Shown here: in pieces, positions 1 to 6,774 of the stretch
How the letters are laid out: the number at the start of each line of letters is the position of its first letter
How positions within the stretch are numbered: the stretch's first letter is position 1
Source of the DNA: Streptococcus sp. 263_SSPC
Lineage (GTDB): Bacteria > Bacillota > Bacilli > Lactobacillales > Aerococcaceae
Length of the DNA: 49,815 bases
Direction: 5' to 3'
NCBI RefSeq assembly: GCF_001071995.1
Contig: NZ_JVNU01000046.1
Coordinates: 1-49,815 of the forward strand
Notes under the pieces: model-generated
Databases searched by the model: none
Told to the model about the DNA's origin: nothing
What the model saw: the letters and a program-made list of their open reading frames with translations, nothing else
Program-made: the position numbers and the translations under genes

Positions 1-198
1 GTTTCTATTTCGTTTTTTACGGCCTGATTCTTATCTTCTAGGTTTAGCTGCTTTAAGTGATAGTAGTAAGTTGAACGAGCAAGTTTAATAATCTTTAGAA
101 GAATATCTAAAGGAAACTCTGACACTAACTCTCTGACAATCTGCGTCTTTCTTCTTTCTCTTTTTCCTCCTTCAAGCGGAGTTCTCTCAACTTTTTTA
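1..198 (-). CDS. IS3-family transposase OrfB, N-terminal part only
   Basis: The -1 frame relative to orfA is open from the slippery site (191-197) to the window edge. From about 148 downward it reads [18 protein letters not shown] and then [15 protein letters not shown]. The ARSTYYY motif marks the N-terminal part of IS150-type OrfB, ahead of the DDE integrase core, which is outside the window. No separate start codon with a ribosome binding site is evident, so expression is expected as an OrfAB fusion by programmed -1 frameshifting. The exact N-terminal boundary is arbitrary. Confidence 0.75.
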
Positions 199-640
199 GA
201 ATGGCATTCTCCGCTCTTAAATACTCATTTTCAGCCTGAAGGCGTTCTAGTTCTGTCATCTCTTCTGGTTTTTTCTTTGGCTTACGTCCCATTTCAGGTA
301 CTCTCCCTCTTGTTTTCTCAACAATAGTATACTTATTTTTCTTGTATTGTGCGAGCCAGTTATAAAGCATCGCACAACCTGGAAGACCGTATTCAAGAGA
401 GACTCTTTCTATACTCAAACCTTCATGTAAGACTTTATCAATCATTTCTTGTTTTATTTCTGGAGGATAATAAATTTTCTTCCCTCTTTTTACTATCTCT
501 AAACCATAACGATCAATCAATTTAATCATATAGACAAGATTTCTCGCATTTATACCGAACGTATCTGCAAGTCGTGCGTAGCTAACTCCTTGTTTTCTGA
601 GTTCATAAATTTGAGCTTTATCCTCATAAGTTAATTTCAT
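125..640 (-). CDS. IS3-family transposase OrfA
   Basis: The protein is 171 aa. It carries two helix-turn-helix units (about residues 1-50 and 55-105, with [16 protein letters not shown] and [18 protein letters not shown]) that would bind the element's ends. A charged, leucine-patterned coiled coil follows (residues about 128-165), as is usual for IS3 OrfA dimerisation. The frame ends at TAG 125-127, while the -1 frame continues as OrfB. The ATG at 640 lies immediately after a T run that follows a 17-bp hairpin. No free Shine-Dalgarno is visible, which suggests low translation. The frame is intact. Confidence 0.85.
   Translation of the reverse strand: MKLTYEDKAQIYELRKQGVSYARLADTFGINARNLVYMIKLIDRYGLEIVKRGKKIYYPPEIKQEMIDKVLHEGLSIERVSLEYGLPGCAMLYNWLAQYKKNKYTIVEKTRGRVPEMGRKPKKKPEEMTELERLQAENEYLRAENAILKKLRELRLKEEKEKEERRRLSES
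191..197 (-). promoter_or_regulatory. A-AAA-AAG programmed -1 frameshift heptamer
   Basis: On the minus strand the orfA codons are CTA AAA AAG, giving a canonical A_AAA_AAG slippery site. Slipping back one base opens the frame that encodes OrfB, which has no stop between here and the window edge. This is the standard IS3-family arrangement for making the OrfAB transposase. Confidence 0.75.
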
Positions 641-646
641 AAAAAA

Positions 647-688
647 GCACCCCGAAAGTTAGATTTTCTGTCTAACTTTTGGGGTGCA
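647..688 (-). terminator. IS terminal hairpin with T run directly before orfA
   Basis: The 17-base arms 647-663 and 671-687 pair completely, with one G-T pair, around a 7-nt loop. On the minus strand the hairpin is followed by six T and then the orfA ATG at 640. The distal arm is the terminal inverted repeat itself. It looks like a terminator for transcription entering from outside, and it also buries the only purine-rich stretch upstream of the orfA start. Confidence 0.6.
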
Positions 689-719
689 CTACACATGTCC
701 ATATATGGTATTTTTTTTG

Positions 720-752
720 CTAAAAAAAATAAGGAATCCTACCGGACTCCTT
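720..752 (-). terminator. Rho-independent terminator of the 344-aa membrane protein gene
   Basis: On the minus strand AAGGAGTCC pairs with GGATTCCTT around GGTA, followed by a run of eight T. The stem begins at the stop codon of the preceding gene. Confidence 0.75.
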
Positions 753-1785
753 ATCTCTTACTTTCTTTTTTAGCCTCAATCTCAATAGCTGGGAAATCTT
801 GACGCAATTTGTCAAAGAATGGCTGTAGATGTGCATCGGTCTCTTCGCCGATATTTTTAATTTGAATCTTTGTACTTCGAATCACGGCTTCTGGATCACT
901 TGTTGCGAACACAAGGTACGACTTCATGAATCTGCCGCCTTCTTCAGGGTAAAATGTTTTTTCAAAGTGGTGTACGCCCTTCGTTTTGTTTAGATCATAA
1001 ATTTCTAAGCCTTTTACAGTGGAGCAGAAGAAGTTTTTATAGATGTACACACCTAATTTATCATCGATATAATCGACTTTATTCAATAATGTAGATAAAC
1101 GTTTGCCTTTCAACTCTGGATGACTCGCCACTAACGCTTCGGTGTTCTCATATCCTGCAAATAGACTGTTGTAGTACGTCGCAAATTTATGAAGTTTTTC
1201 AGCTGAATACACGAGTGCTAGCCCTGGGATGAAGAGGATAAGGGAGAGAATTAGGAAGAGTTTTTGTGTATCCTTTCCAGGTTTGATCGATACATAGTTT
1301 TGATAACGACGTGAAATTGGGAACTTGATGTATTTTTTCATCGCATCTTCGGTATGAGATCTATAATCCATCACTTTCTTATCGTGGAATTCTGGCTCAA
1401 CAAAAGTACCCGCAACTTTTTCAGGATGATCTCTTAAGGTGTTTTTCTTATCAATTAATTGTTGTGCAGTGTCTTTATCTAGTTCCAAGCCGATGTACTG
1501 TGTCGTTTCGTTTCCATGAGAATCTTTTTCTAAATAAGAGACGATATACAGTGACCATTTACCAAAGTCCGAGTATTGAACAGGTTGCTTATCAATACCA
1601 GTGACCTTTACGATGGAATCTTCATTTTTTACGATATCATTGAGGTTAAAATATTTATTTTGTAGTTGTAATAATGGAACGTTTAGTCTTGTTAATGCAA
1701 AAACAAGGCAAAGCATAGCCGCCACGATTAAGGCCACCCCGGGATAAAAACGTTTATTATAACCACGAACGGGATTTTTGTGCAT
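751..1785 (-). CDS. Two-TM membrane protein of unknown function
   Basis: The 344-aa product is not recognised. It has a short basic N-terminus (MHKNPVRGYNKRFYPG), a membrane segment at about residues 16-34, a soluble charged region of about 140 residues (about 35-170, probably extracellular), a second membrane segment at about 177-195, and a C-terminal domain of about 150 residues, predicted cytoplasmic. No signal cleavage site or catalytic motif is evident. A ribosome binding site (AAAGGAG) precedes the ATG on the minus strand, and a strong terminator overlaps the stop. The gene stands alone between the IS end and the divergent OppA-like gene. Confidence 0.7.
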   Translation of the reverse strand: MHKNPVRGYNKRFYPGVALIVAAMLCLVFALTRLNVPLLQLQNKYFNLNDIVKNEDSIVKVTGIDKQPVQYSDFGKWSLYIVSYLEKDSHGNETTQYIGLELDKDTAQQLIDKKNTLRDHPEKVAGTFVEPEFHDKKVMDYRSHTEDAMKKYIKFPISRRYQNYVSIKPGKDTQKLFLILSLILFIPGLALVYSAEKLHKFATYYNSLFAGYENTEALVASHPELKGKRLSTLLNKVDYIDDKLGVYIYKNFFCSTVKGLEIYDLNKTKGVHHFEKTFYPEEGGRFMKSYLVFATSDPEAVIRSTKIQIKNIGEETDAHLQPFFDKLRQDFPAIEIEAKKESKR

Positions 1786-1938
1786 ATGGAAAACTCCTTT
1801 TTCTTGTTAGTTCTATGGTAATGGAGATGGGTGGGAAAGGCAAGGGAGGAGTTGGTGTTGAGTACTCGAGTTAAAAGTCAAAACTGTAAAGAATGTATAT
1901 GGCAATGTTTTATGGTATTTATACTTTTATGCAAATTG

Positions 1939-2057
1939 TAATGCCCACACCCAAATCCTTCGCACTGTGAAGGATTTTGCAGAACGTTTCACGTTCCTTC
2001 CGGCGTTCGAGTCCAACGTTCCATTTCTGGGCGCGATGTCTCACATCCTAGGCATTA
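1939..2057. repeat. Intergenic mosaic repeat R1 (119 bp)
   Basis: The unit is bounded by inverted 7-mers TAATGCC (1939-1945) and GGCATTA (2051-2057). It contains a perfect 9-bp hairpin at 1953-1977 and a 6-bp hairpin GAACGT-ttc-ACGTTC at about 1982-1996. Its right part (2005-2049), read on the minus strand, matches 6253-6298 closely: both carry AGRRTGTGAG, then AGAAATGGAACGTTGGAC, then CGAACG. It is non-coding, lies between divergently transcribed genes and has no visible transposase, so it may be a MITE-like or BOX-like element. The rest of the gap (1786-2135) holds the ribosome binding site of the leftward gene and the leader of the OppA gene. Confidence 0.6.
1953..1977 (-). repeat. Constant-loop hairpin H1
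   Basis: Arms AAATCCTTC (1953-1961) and GAAGGATTT (1969-1977) pair perfectly. On the minus strand the seven-base loop is ACAGTGC, closed by TTC/GAA. The same loop and closing triplets recur at 6408-6434, 6452-6476 and 6610-6636 with different stem sequences. Confidence 0.65.
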
Positions 2058-2062
2058 AATTT

Positions 2063-2118
2063 TGGTGGTTAGGTTATCCATGCTATGATGGACCTATCGC
2101 AAAGGCGATGGATTAACC
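2063..2118 (+). promoter_or_regulatory. Possible promoter and palindromic leader of the oppA-like gene
   Basis: TTGGTG (2063-2068), 16 bp, then TATGAT (2085-2090) is a moderate sigma-A-type promoter. The palindromic arms GGTTATCCAT (2072-2081) and ATGGATTAACC (2108-2118) span it. A second hairpin, ATCGC-aaag-GCGAT (about 2096-2109), shares bases with the right arm, so the two pairings exclude each other in a transcript that includes both. Whether the palindrome works as an operator or as RNA is undecided. Confidence 0.35.
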
Positions 2119-2135
2119 AATAAAGGAGAATTGTT

Positions 2136-3752
2136 ATGAAAAAATCAACCAAATTATTAATGACGACACTACTTATTTCGTTAGGTTTGGCTGCATGTGG
2201 TGGCAATTCAACATCGACATCAAGTAATCAACAAAGTTTAACGATTACAACATTTGGAGAATTAGCAACATTAGATAGCGCGGACTACGATGATGTACCG
2301 AGCTCAGATATGTTAGGGCAAATTTTTGAAGGATTATATCGTGTCACTAAAGACAATAAAGTTGAATTAGGAATGGCAGCAGAAGAGCCAACTGTGAGTG
2401 CGGACGGCCTTGTATATACGTTTAAATTACGTGATGCAAAATGGTCTGACGGAACTCCTGTAACAGCAGGCGACTTCGTGTACACTTACCGTAAATTAGT
2501 AGACCCTAAAGAAGGACACGTGGCGCAATCGGCTGATGTGTTCAAAAACGCGAAGAAAATTCGTTCAGGCGAATTATCGACAGAAGAATTAGGGGTTAAA
2601 GCGATTGATGATAAAACATTAGAAATCACGCTTGAAAATCCTGCTCCATATTTACCAAAATTATTAACAGGGTCACGTTTCTTACCACAATCTGAAAAAG
2701 TGGCGAAAGAAAAAGGCGAAGGATACGGTTCTTCAGCAGATTCAATCGTGACAAACGGACCGTTCAAATTAGAAGGATGGACAGGTTCTGAACTTTCTTG
2801 GAAACTTGTGAAGAACGACGGTTACTGGGATGCAGCAAACGTTCAATTACAAAACGTTACTGTGAATGTATCGAAAGAAGTAGCGACTTCTGTTCAATTA
2901 TTTGACGGAAAACAAGTCCAATACACAACAATCAGCGAACAATTCGTCGATCAATATAAAACGCAACCAACGTATCACGCTATTCCAAAAGCAACAATGG
3001 GGTACATGAATTTCAACGTAGAACGCAAAATCACAGGAAACAAACACTTCCGTCGTGCGATTGCGATGGCTTACGATAAAGCGGCTCTTGTAAACAACGT
3101 GTTAAAAGACGGCTCAATCGTTTCAAATGGTCTTGTTCCAAAGGGATTTGCTGAAAACCCAGAAACGGGGAAAGATTATGTGGAAGACCGTGGCGACTTA
3201 CTCACCTACAATGTCGAAGAAGCGCAAAAAGAATTAGCTCTTGCTAAACAAGAATTAGGGATGGACACAATCGAAGTGACCTTATTAACGTCAGATGCAG
3301 GTAGTGCGAAAGTGGTTGGCGAATATTTACAAGCGCAAATCCAAAAGAACTTACCAGGCGTGACATTGAACATTAAATCAGTGCCATTGAAAAACCGTCT
3401 TGAATTACAACGTGCAGATGATTTCGACTTCTTCTTCGGAACATGGGCACCTGACTATCAAGATCCAGTAAACTTCTTAGAACAATACGTAACAGGTGGA
3501 GGAATCAACTTCGGGAACTACTCAAGCGAAGCCTACGATAAAGCAGTTGCTGAAGTGAAAACAACATACGCAACGAAGCCAGCAGAACGTTACAAACAAA
3601 TGATTGCGGCTGAAAAAATCGTGATGGATGATGTGGCTATCGCTCCAATCTACCAAGCAAGCCAAAGCTACTTACTTGCTGAAAACGTAGACGGATTCGA
3701 AGTACTTCCATTCGGACGTACAATCAACCTCCGTCAAGCCTCTGTAAAATAA
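2136..3752 (+). CDS. OppA-type oligopeptide ABC transporter substrate-binding lipoprotein
   Basis: The 538-aa product has a lipoprotein signal ending in LGLAAC with lipidated Cys21, followed by a Ser/Thr/Asn-rich linker. The body is a family-5 extracellular solute-binding protein (SBP_bac_5), about residues 35-530. The family signature appears in the N-terminal lobe (SDMLGQIFEGLYRV and then KLRDAKWSDGTPVTAGDFVYTYR). The length is usual for OppA. It should bind peptides outside the membrane and deliver them to an Opp permease. No permease or ATPase genes lie next to it, so it is an orphan receptor that probably serves a transporter encoded elsewhere. TAAAGGAG precedes the ATG and a strong terminator follows. 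Confidence 0.9.
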   Translation: MKKSTKLLMTTLLISLGLAACGGNSTSTSSNQQSLTITTFGELATLDSADYDDVPSSDMLGQIFEGLYRVTKDNKVELGMAAEEPTVSADGLVYTFKLRDAKWSDGTPVTAGDFVYTYRKLVDPKEGHVAQSADVFKNAKKIRSGELSTEELGVKAIDDKTLEITLENPAPYLPKLLTGSRFLPQSEKVAKEKGEGYGSSADSIVTNGPFKLEGWTGSELSWKLVKNDGYWDAANVQLQNVTVNVSKEVATSVQLFDGKQVQYTTISEQFVDQYKTQPTYHAIPKATMGYMNFNVERKITGNKHFRRAIAMAYDKAALVNNVLKDGSIVSNGLVPKGFAENPETGKDYVEDRGDLLTYNVEEAQKELALAKQELGMDTIEVTLLTSDAGSAKVVGEYLQAQIQKNLPGVTLNIKSVPLKNRLELQRADDFDFFFGTWAPDYQDPVNFLEQYVTGGGINFGNYSSEAYDKAVAEVKTTYATKPAERYKQMIAAEKIVMDDVAIAPIYQASQSYLLAENVDGFEVLPFGRTINLRQASVK

Positions 3753-3768
3753 TCATAGAAGCAAAAAT

Positions 3769-3797
3769 AAGAGACTCGAAATTTCGAGTCTCTTTTT
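3769..3797 (+). terminator. Terminator of the oppA-like gene
   Basis: AAGAGACTCGAA pairs with TTCGAGTCTCTT, followed by a T run, about 20 bases after the stop codon. Confidence 0.85.
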
Positions 3798-3803
3798 CGT
3801 TTT

Positions 3804-3839
3804 GTAAAAAAGCAAAATGTAACATATAAGTTACATTTT
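3804..3839 (-). terminator. Terminator of the AraC-GNAT operon
   Basis: On the minus strand AAAATGTAAC pairs with GTTACATTTT (3814-3839) and is followed by GCTTTTTTAC. It lies about 40 bases downstream of the GNAT gene stop and converges with the oppA terminator. Confidence 0.7.
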
Positions 3840-3881
3840 AACAATTCTCTCTTTGAACGATTTTGTCCAAAGTGGGATTTT

Positions 3882-4445
3882 TTATAAAGTTTTCGTCATA
3901 TGGTAATACGGATGACCGCTTAAGATGCGTTCACTCTCAGGCGTGTAGCCTAGTTTTTCGTATAATTGATAGGCCTTCGTATTGTCCTTCTCGCAGTTGA
4001 GGGCGATTTTTGTGGCCCCTTGTTGGCGTGCTAAGTTTTCTACTTCGACCAATAATTTACGGCCGATTCCAAGACGACGATATTCGGGATAGACCGCTAA
4101 TATATCGATGTACCATTCACCAGGCATCGTTTCCTTATCCTCGTAGAGCGGAATTTGATGCGGGGTATTGTAATCCTCGTACAATCGGTGGAACGGGTCG
4201 TCAATCGCGTCTTCTAAGTGTCCGTGGTAGCCAAAGATGGCCCCTGCGATTTTTCCTTCATGAATATAGACGAGGGTGTTCTTAAGTCCGTAGCGAAACT
4301 GATCGTCGAGCATGGCTTCTTCTAGCATCGCGTAGAGCATTTCCGGGCTCGTATGTTCCAAGATTGGCAGTTCCATATCTTGCATAATCAGTTCAATCAG
4401 AGGGATGATTTGTCGTCGTTCATCTCGCTTAGGTTGTCGAATCAT
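3882..4445 (-). CDS. GNAT-family N-acetyltransferase
   Basis: The 187-aa product has a GNAT fold. Motif A is clear at about residues 112-130, with IDILAVYPEYRRLGIGRKL providing the R/Q-x-x-G-x-G/A acetyl-CoA pyrophosphate loop. The C-terminal part (ALNCEKDNTKAYQLYEKLGY) is the usual motif B region. It should transfer an acetyl group to a small amine or a protein amino group; the substrate cannot be read from sequence. Its ATG overlaps the stop of the upstream AraC gene by four bases, so the two are translationally coupled and may share an inducing signal. Confidence 0.85.
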   Translation of the reverse strand: MIRQPKRDERRQIIPLIELIMQDMELPILEHTSPEMLYAMLEEAMLDDQFRYGLKNTLVYIHEGKIAGAIFGYHGHLEDAIDDPFHRLYEDYNTPHQIPLYEDKETMPGEWYIDILAVYPEYRRLGIGRKLLVEVENLARQQGATKIALNCEKDNTKAYQLYEKLGYTPESERILSGHPYYHMTKTL

Positions 4446-5290
4446 TTCTGAACTCCTTGATATTGTTCCCGATAATCGGTTGGCGAAATCCCTGTACTCT
4501 TACGGAATTGTTTTGAAAAATACGTTGGAGTGGTAAATCCAACAATATCCGCCACTTGAGAAATCGAGTAATTCGTTGTTCGTAGTAAAATCTTGCTTTC
4601 TTTAATCCGGATGGCAATCAAATATTCCATCGGAGACATGCCGATTTCTTTCTTAAAGCTGTGTGAAATATAGAAACGGCTCAAGTGCGTCATCGAAGCG
4701 AGGTCTTCTAGCTGTATACTTTCGTGATAGTACGTTTCTAAGTAGTGCTTGATAAACGAAATATCCTTTGTCGCCTTGCTTTGTTTGCCGACTTCAAGAT
4801 CGAAGTGTTGGTGACGTAAGATTTTGATTAATAAGATTTCTAATAAGTTATGACACACTAATTCGTAGCTCATCGATTGGGAAGTGGCCTCTTGTACCAT
4901 CGCATTCAAATAACGCAAGATGTCTTTTTGCTCATCTCGCAAGTTGAAGAATGAAAATGGATGTCCACCTTCCGAGACGGGCGTTAAGTTTGAGAAGGAG
5001 AGCCCATTAATTCCTAGCACAATATATTCCAGCGGTTCATCTGGAGAGGATAATTCTGTATGTTCTACTTGCGGATTGATAATGACAAAGTCGTTTGGTT
5101 TTACAGGAAAACGTTGGCCTTGAATATTAAACTCGCCTTTTCCGTCTACAACGTAAAATAATTCCGTAAAAGGGTGCGTATGGAGCGTACTATGCCAGTC
5201 GCTGTCATATTTAGATTTTGTGATAGATTCCAATTGAAACGATAAGCTCTTAATATCGGATTCCATCATTAAATAACGTTCATTGCTCAT
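4442..5290 (-). CDS. AraC-family transcriptional regulator (cupin plus AraC HTH)
   Basis: The 282-aa product has an N-terminal cupin ligand-binding domain (about residues 30-100; HTHPFTELFYVVDGKGEF and then NPQVEHTE). It has a C-terminal double helix-turn-helix (about 180-278; LEDLASMTHLSRFYISHSFKKE and then ISQVADIVGFTTPTYFSKQFRK), which is the classical AraC signature. Such proteins are usually activators of sugar or small-molecule genes. It forms an operon with the GNAT gene downstream. The effector is unknown. The ATG at 5290 is preceded by AGAAAGG on the minus strand. Confidence 0.88.
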   Translation of the reverse strand: MSNERYLMMESDIKSLSFQLESITKSKYDSDWHSTLHTHPFTELFYVVDGKGEFNIQGQRFPVKPNDFVIINPQVEHTELSSPDEPLEYIVLGINGLSFSNLTPVSEGGHPFSFFNLRDEQKDILRYLNAMVQEATSQSMSYELVCHNLLEILLIKILRHQHFDLEVGKQSKATKDISFIKHYLETYYHESIQLEDLASMTHLSRFYISHSFKKEIGMSPMEYLIAIRIKESKILLRTTNYSISQVADIVGFTTPTYFSKQFRKSTGISPTDYREQYQGVQK

Positions 5291-5468
5291 TGTCTAACCT
5301 TTCTATTTGTAAAGAGAGTTAATAATATTATACACGTTGGGGAAAACGGTATCAATCTTAAACATTATATAAATTTTAAGTGAAATATTTAATAAAAGTT
5401 ATGAAAATAATTGGAAGCAAGTTTTCATTCAGGTTTGGACGGTTTAAACGAAGAAAAATCATGTTTGC

Positions 5469-5497
5469 TTGACGCAACAAGAAAGGACAGGTATTCT
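5469..5497 (+). promoter_or_regulatory. Promoter of the folT transcript
   Basis: TTGACG (5469-5474), a 17-bp spacer and TATTCT (5492-5497) form a good sigma-A promoter about 55 bases upstream of the riboswitch. The remainder of the gap from 5291 to this point is AT-rich with no other feature seen. Confidence 0.6.
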
Positions 5498-5521
5498 AAC
5501 CAAGAGTAAGAAAGGAGATTC

Positions 5522-5539
5522 ATGGAAAGTAGGAACTAA
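5522..5539 (+). CDS. Possible five-codon leader ORF before the THF riboswitch
   Basis: ATG at 5522 follows AAAGGAG (5511-5517) by four bases and encodes MESRN then TAA. The stop region lies inside a small hairpin (5530-5554) made of TAGG/CCTA and CTA/TAG with a symmetric AA/AA loop. It may simply be a chance ORF; the ribosome binding site is the only support. Confidence 0.2.
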   Translation: MESRN

Positions 5540-5555
5540 ATTTTCTAGAACCTAA

Positions 5556-5655
5556 AATCAGAGTAGACTTTATTGCGTTAAGTGCCCGGCGGATGGAATG
5601 TTGCCACTGGGACGAAAATGGAAACATTGCGGTAATTTAGTCGCATTCGCTGCAT
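5556..5655 (+). ncRNA. Tetrahydrofolate (THF) riboswitch
   Basis: The segment begins AGAGTAGA and continues TTGCGTTAAGTG, matching the conserved GAGUAG and GCGUUAAGUG strings of THF riboswitches. The stem GACTTTATTGC (5566-5576) pairs with GCGGTAATTTAGTC (5629-5642, with G-T pairs). AATGTT (5597-5602) can pair with AACATT (5623-5628), as expected for the long-range pseudoknot. It lies directly upstream of folT, the commonest target of this class. Binding of reduced folate is expected to lower FolT expression. Confidence 0.88.
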
Positions 5656-5694
5656 TTAAACAACACTAGAAATAGAAGTAGTTAAATGGAGCAA

Positions 5695-5713
5695 CTCTTT
5701 ACAAGTAAAGGAG
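5695..5713 (+). promoter_or_regulatory. Hairpin over the folT Shine-Dalgarno
   Basis: CTCTTTAC (5695-5702) can pair with GTAAAGGAG (5705-5713, one bulged G), which contains the AAAGGAG ribosome binding site of the ATG at 5722. It is a plausible translational expression platform for the riboswitch. Confidence 0.45.
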
Positions 5714-5721
5714 ATGCTAAT

Positions 5722-6261
5722 ATGGAAAATACAAAGAAATACAATCGAAAAAGAACACTGGATATTACAGTGATGGCGATGGTCGTAGCCATTCGTCTTG
5801 TCATGGAAATGCTGCCGACAATTAAATTCGGCCTCTACGTACAAATCGGATTTGGGTTTATCGGAGCAGCCATCGCAGGGGTGATGCTTGGACCGTGGCG
5901 TGCAGCACTTGTGGGAATTCTAGTCGATATCCTCGGAAACTTCTTCCGCGGAGAGAGTGGACAATTCTTCATCGGATACACCTTCACAGCTCTTGTCGGA
6001 GGACTCATCTACGGATACTTCTTATATAAGAGACCACTCAGATGGGAACAAATCGGACTCGCAGTATTACTCGTCACCATCTTCTGTAACCTCGGCTTGA
6101 ATTCAATCTGGGTGTATATGATGACAGGGAAAGCCTTCGCAGCCTTCATGCCACTGCGAATCCTGAAAAATATGATCTCGCTCCCATTGAATACCGTCAT
6201 CCTAACCGTGCTCTTTTCAAACAAAACCATGAAAACCTTAATAGAAAAATACAGGGTGTGA
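5722..6261 (+). CDS. folT: Folate ECF transporter S component FolT
   Basis: The 179-aa protein has about six membrane segments. FolT-like motifs include GFGFIGAAIAGVMLGPWRAA, a DILGNFF region and GYTFTALVGGLIYGYFLY. It binds folate in the membrane and works with the shared energising module EcfA-A'-T, which is not in this window. The start at 5722 is chosen because AAAGGAG lies eight bases upstream; an in-frame ATG at 5686 has no ribosome binding site and lies upstream of the SD hairpin. Control by the THF riboswitch supports the folate assignment. The last codons and the stop (AGG GTG TGA) lie inside the intergenic repeat that starts at 6253. Confidence 0.9.
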   Translation: MENTKKYNRKRTLDITVMAMVVAIRLVMEMLPTIKFGLYVQIGFGFIGAAIAGVMLGPWRAALVGILVDILGNFFRGESGQFFIGYTFTALVGGLIYGYFLYKRPLRWEQIGLAVLLVTIFCNLGLNSIWVYMMTGKAFAAFMPLRILKNMISLPLNTVILTVLFSNKTMKTLIEKYRV

Positions 6262-6363
6262 GGCTTCGCGCTCAGAAATGGAACGTTGGACCCGAACGAC
6301 GCAAAGGAGTCGGTACGAGTCGTGCGTACGTTTGGGGAAACGCACGCCATTTCTGCGAAGCCG
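6253..6363 (+). repeat. Mosaic repeat R2a, long imperfect hairpin
   Basis: GGCTTCGC (6262-6269) and AGAAATG (6274-6280) pair with CATTTCT (6348-6354) and GCGAAGCC (6355-6362), with one bulge, enclosing further inverted segments. The first 46 bases match R1 (2005-2049) in opposite orientation. The unit starts with AGGGTGTGAG, which supplies the folT stop codon. Confidence 0.6.
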
Positions 6364-6407
6364 AACCCGACTAAAAACAGGATGTGAGGCAGAAAGACAG
6401 AAGCCAA

Positions 6408-6434
6408 GAATGATTTCACAGTGTGAAGTCATTC
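6408..6434 (+). repeat. Constant-loop hairpin H2
   Basis: GAATGATTTC (6408-6417) pairs with GAAGTCATTC (6425-6434), one T-G pair, around the loop ACAGTGT. Confidence 0.6.
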
Positions 6435-6451
6435 TGCTTTTATTGAATTCC

Positions 6452-6476
6452 AAATCTTTCACACTGTGAATGATTT
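6452..6476 (-). repeat. Constant-loop hairpin H3
   Basis: AAATCTTTC (6452-6460) pairs with GAATGATTT (6468-6476) with one T-T mismatch. On the minus strand the loop is ACAGTGT. Confidence 0.55.
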
Positions 6477-6609
6477 CTCGCAAAGTTTATTAGACATTCT
6501 TGAATCATGAGTGATGAAAAGAATGTCAATAAACCACTGCGTCGAAGCGGTTGCGTATAAATATGGCGATGCACCCGAGCGCAAGTGACTTATGCGGCTA
6601 TTCTAGGAA

Positions 6610-6636
6610 GCAAAACTTCACAGTGCGAAGTTTTGC
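6610..6636 (+). repeat. Constant-loop hairpin H4
   Basis: GCAAAACTTC (6610-6619) pairs perfectly with GAAGTTTTGC (6627-6636) around the loop ACAGTGC. Confidence 0.65.
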
Positions 6637-6774
6637 AGTCCTGTGAGCCCGAGTTCAACTCCACAGGGTGTGAGTCCTTTTCAGCACCCCACCTAGCATT
6701 CCTACCCATTTAGGAGTAAAATAAAACCAAAGAACAACTATATAAACTAGTTAGAATCGAAGGGAGGCACAACC

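Larger units (their letters stand above)
1..688 (-). mobile_element. IS3-family insertion sequence (IS150-like), truncated by the window edge
   Basis: The element reads on the minus strand. Its outer end is at about 688, where the minus strand begins TGCACCCCAAAAGTTAGAC, a typical IS3/IS150-type terminal inverted repeat. Inside are orfA (640 to 125) and the start of orfB in the -1 frame, joined by an A-AAA-AAG slippery heptamer. The other terminus, most of orfB and any second target-site duplication lie beyond position 1, so it cannot be told whether the copy is intact. The part that is visible has no stop or frameshift and could be active. Confidence 0.85.
6379..6700 (+). repeat. Further mosaic repeat units between folT and the tautomerase gene
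   Basis: The boundary motif recurs as AGGATGTGAG (6379-6388) and AGGGTGTGAG (about 6666-6675). Between these are three hairpins with the ACAGTGY loop or its complement, and an inverted repeat TTTATT/GACATTCTT (6486-6501) with AAGAATGTC/AATAAA (6519-6533). No convincing coding region was found in 6262-6774; short open frames here follow the palindromes rather than any protein family. Confidence 0.5.

Noticed and set aside
4010-4285. Rightward open frame of 91 codons over the GNAT gene
   Set aside because: It lies antisense to a well-supported acetyltransferase gene, has no ribosome binding site and shows no protein-family features.
5440-5560. T-box leader upstream of folT
   Set aside because: No specifier loop, no AGAGA box in context and no TGGNACCGCG antiterminator motif; the downstream aptamer matches the THF class instead.
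6278-6469. Short open frames on both strands in the repeat region after folT
   Set aside because: They are made by the palindromic repeat units, lack ribosome binding sites and show no protein-like composition.
1962-6630. Hairpin loop resembling the iron-responsive element loop CAGUGN
   Set aside because: The loop ACAGTGY contains CAGTGY, but the bulged C and five-base upper stem of an IRE are absent and the hairpins occur as repeats in both orientations, so an IRE-like role is not supported.
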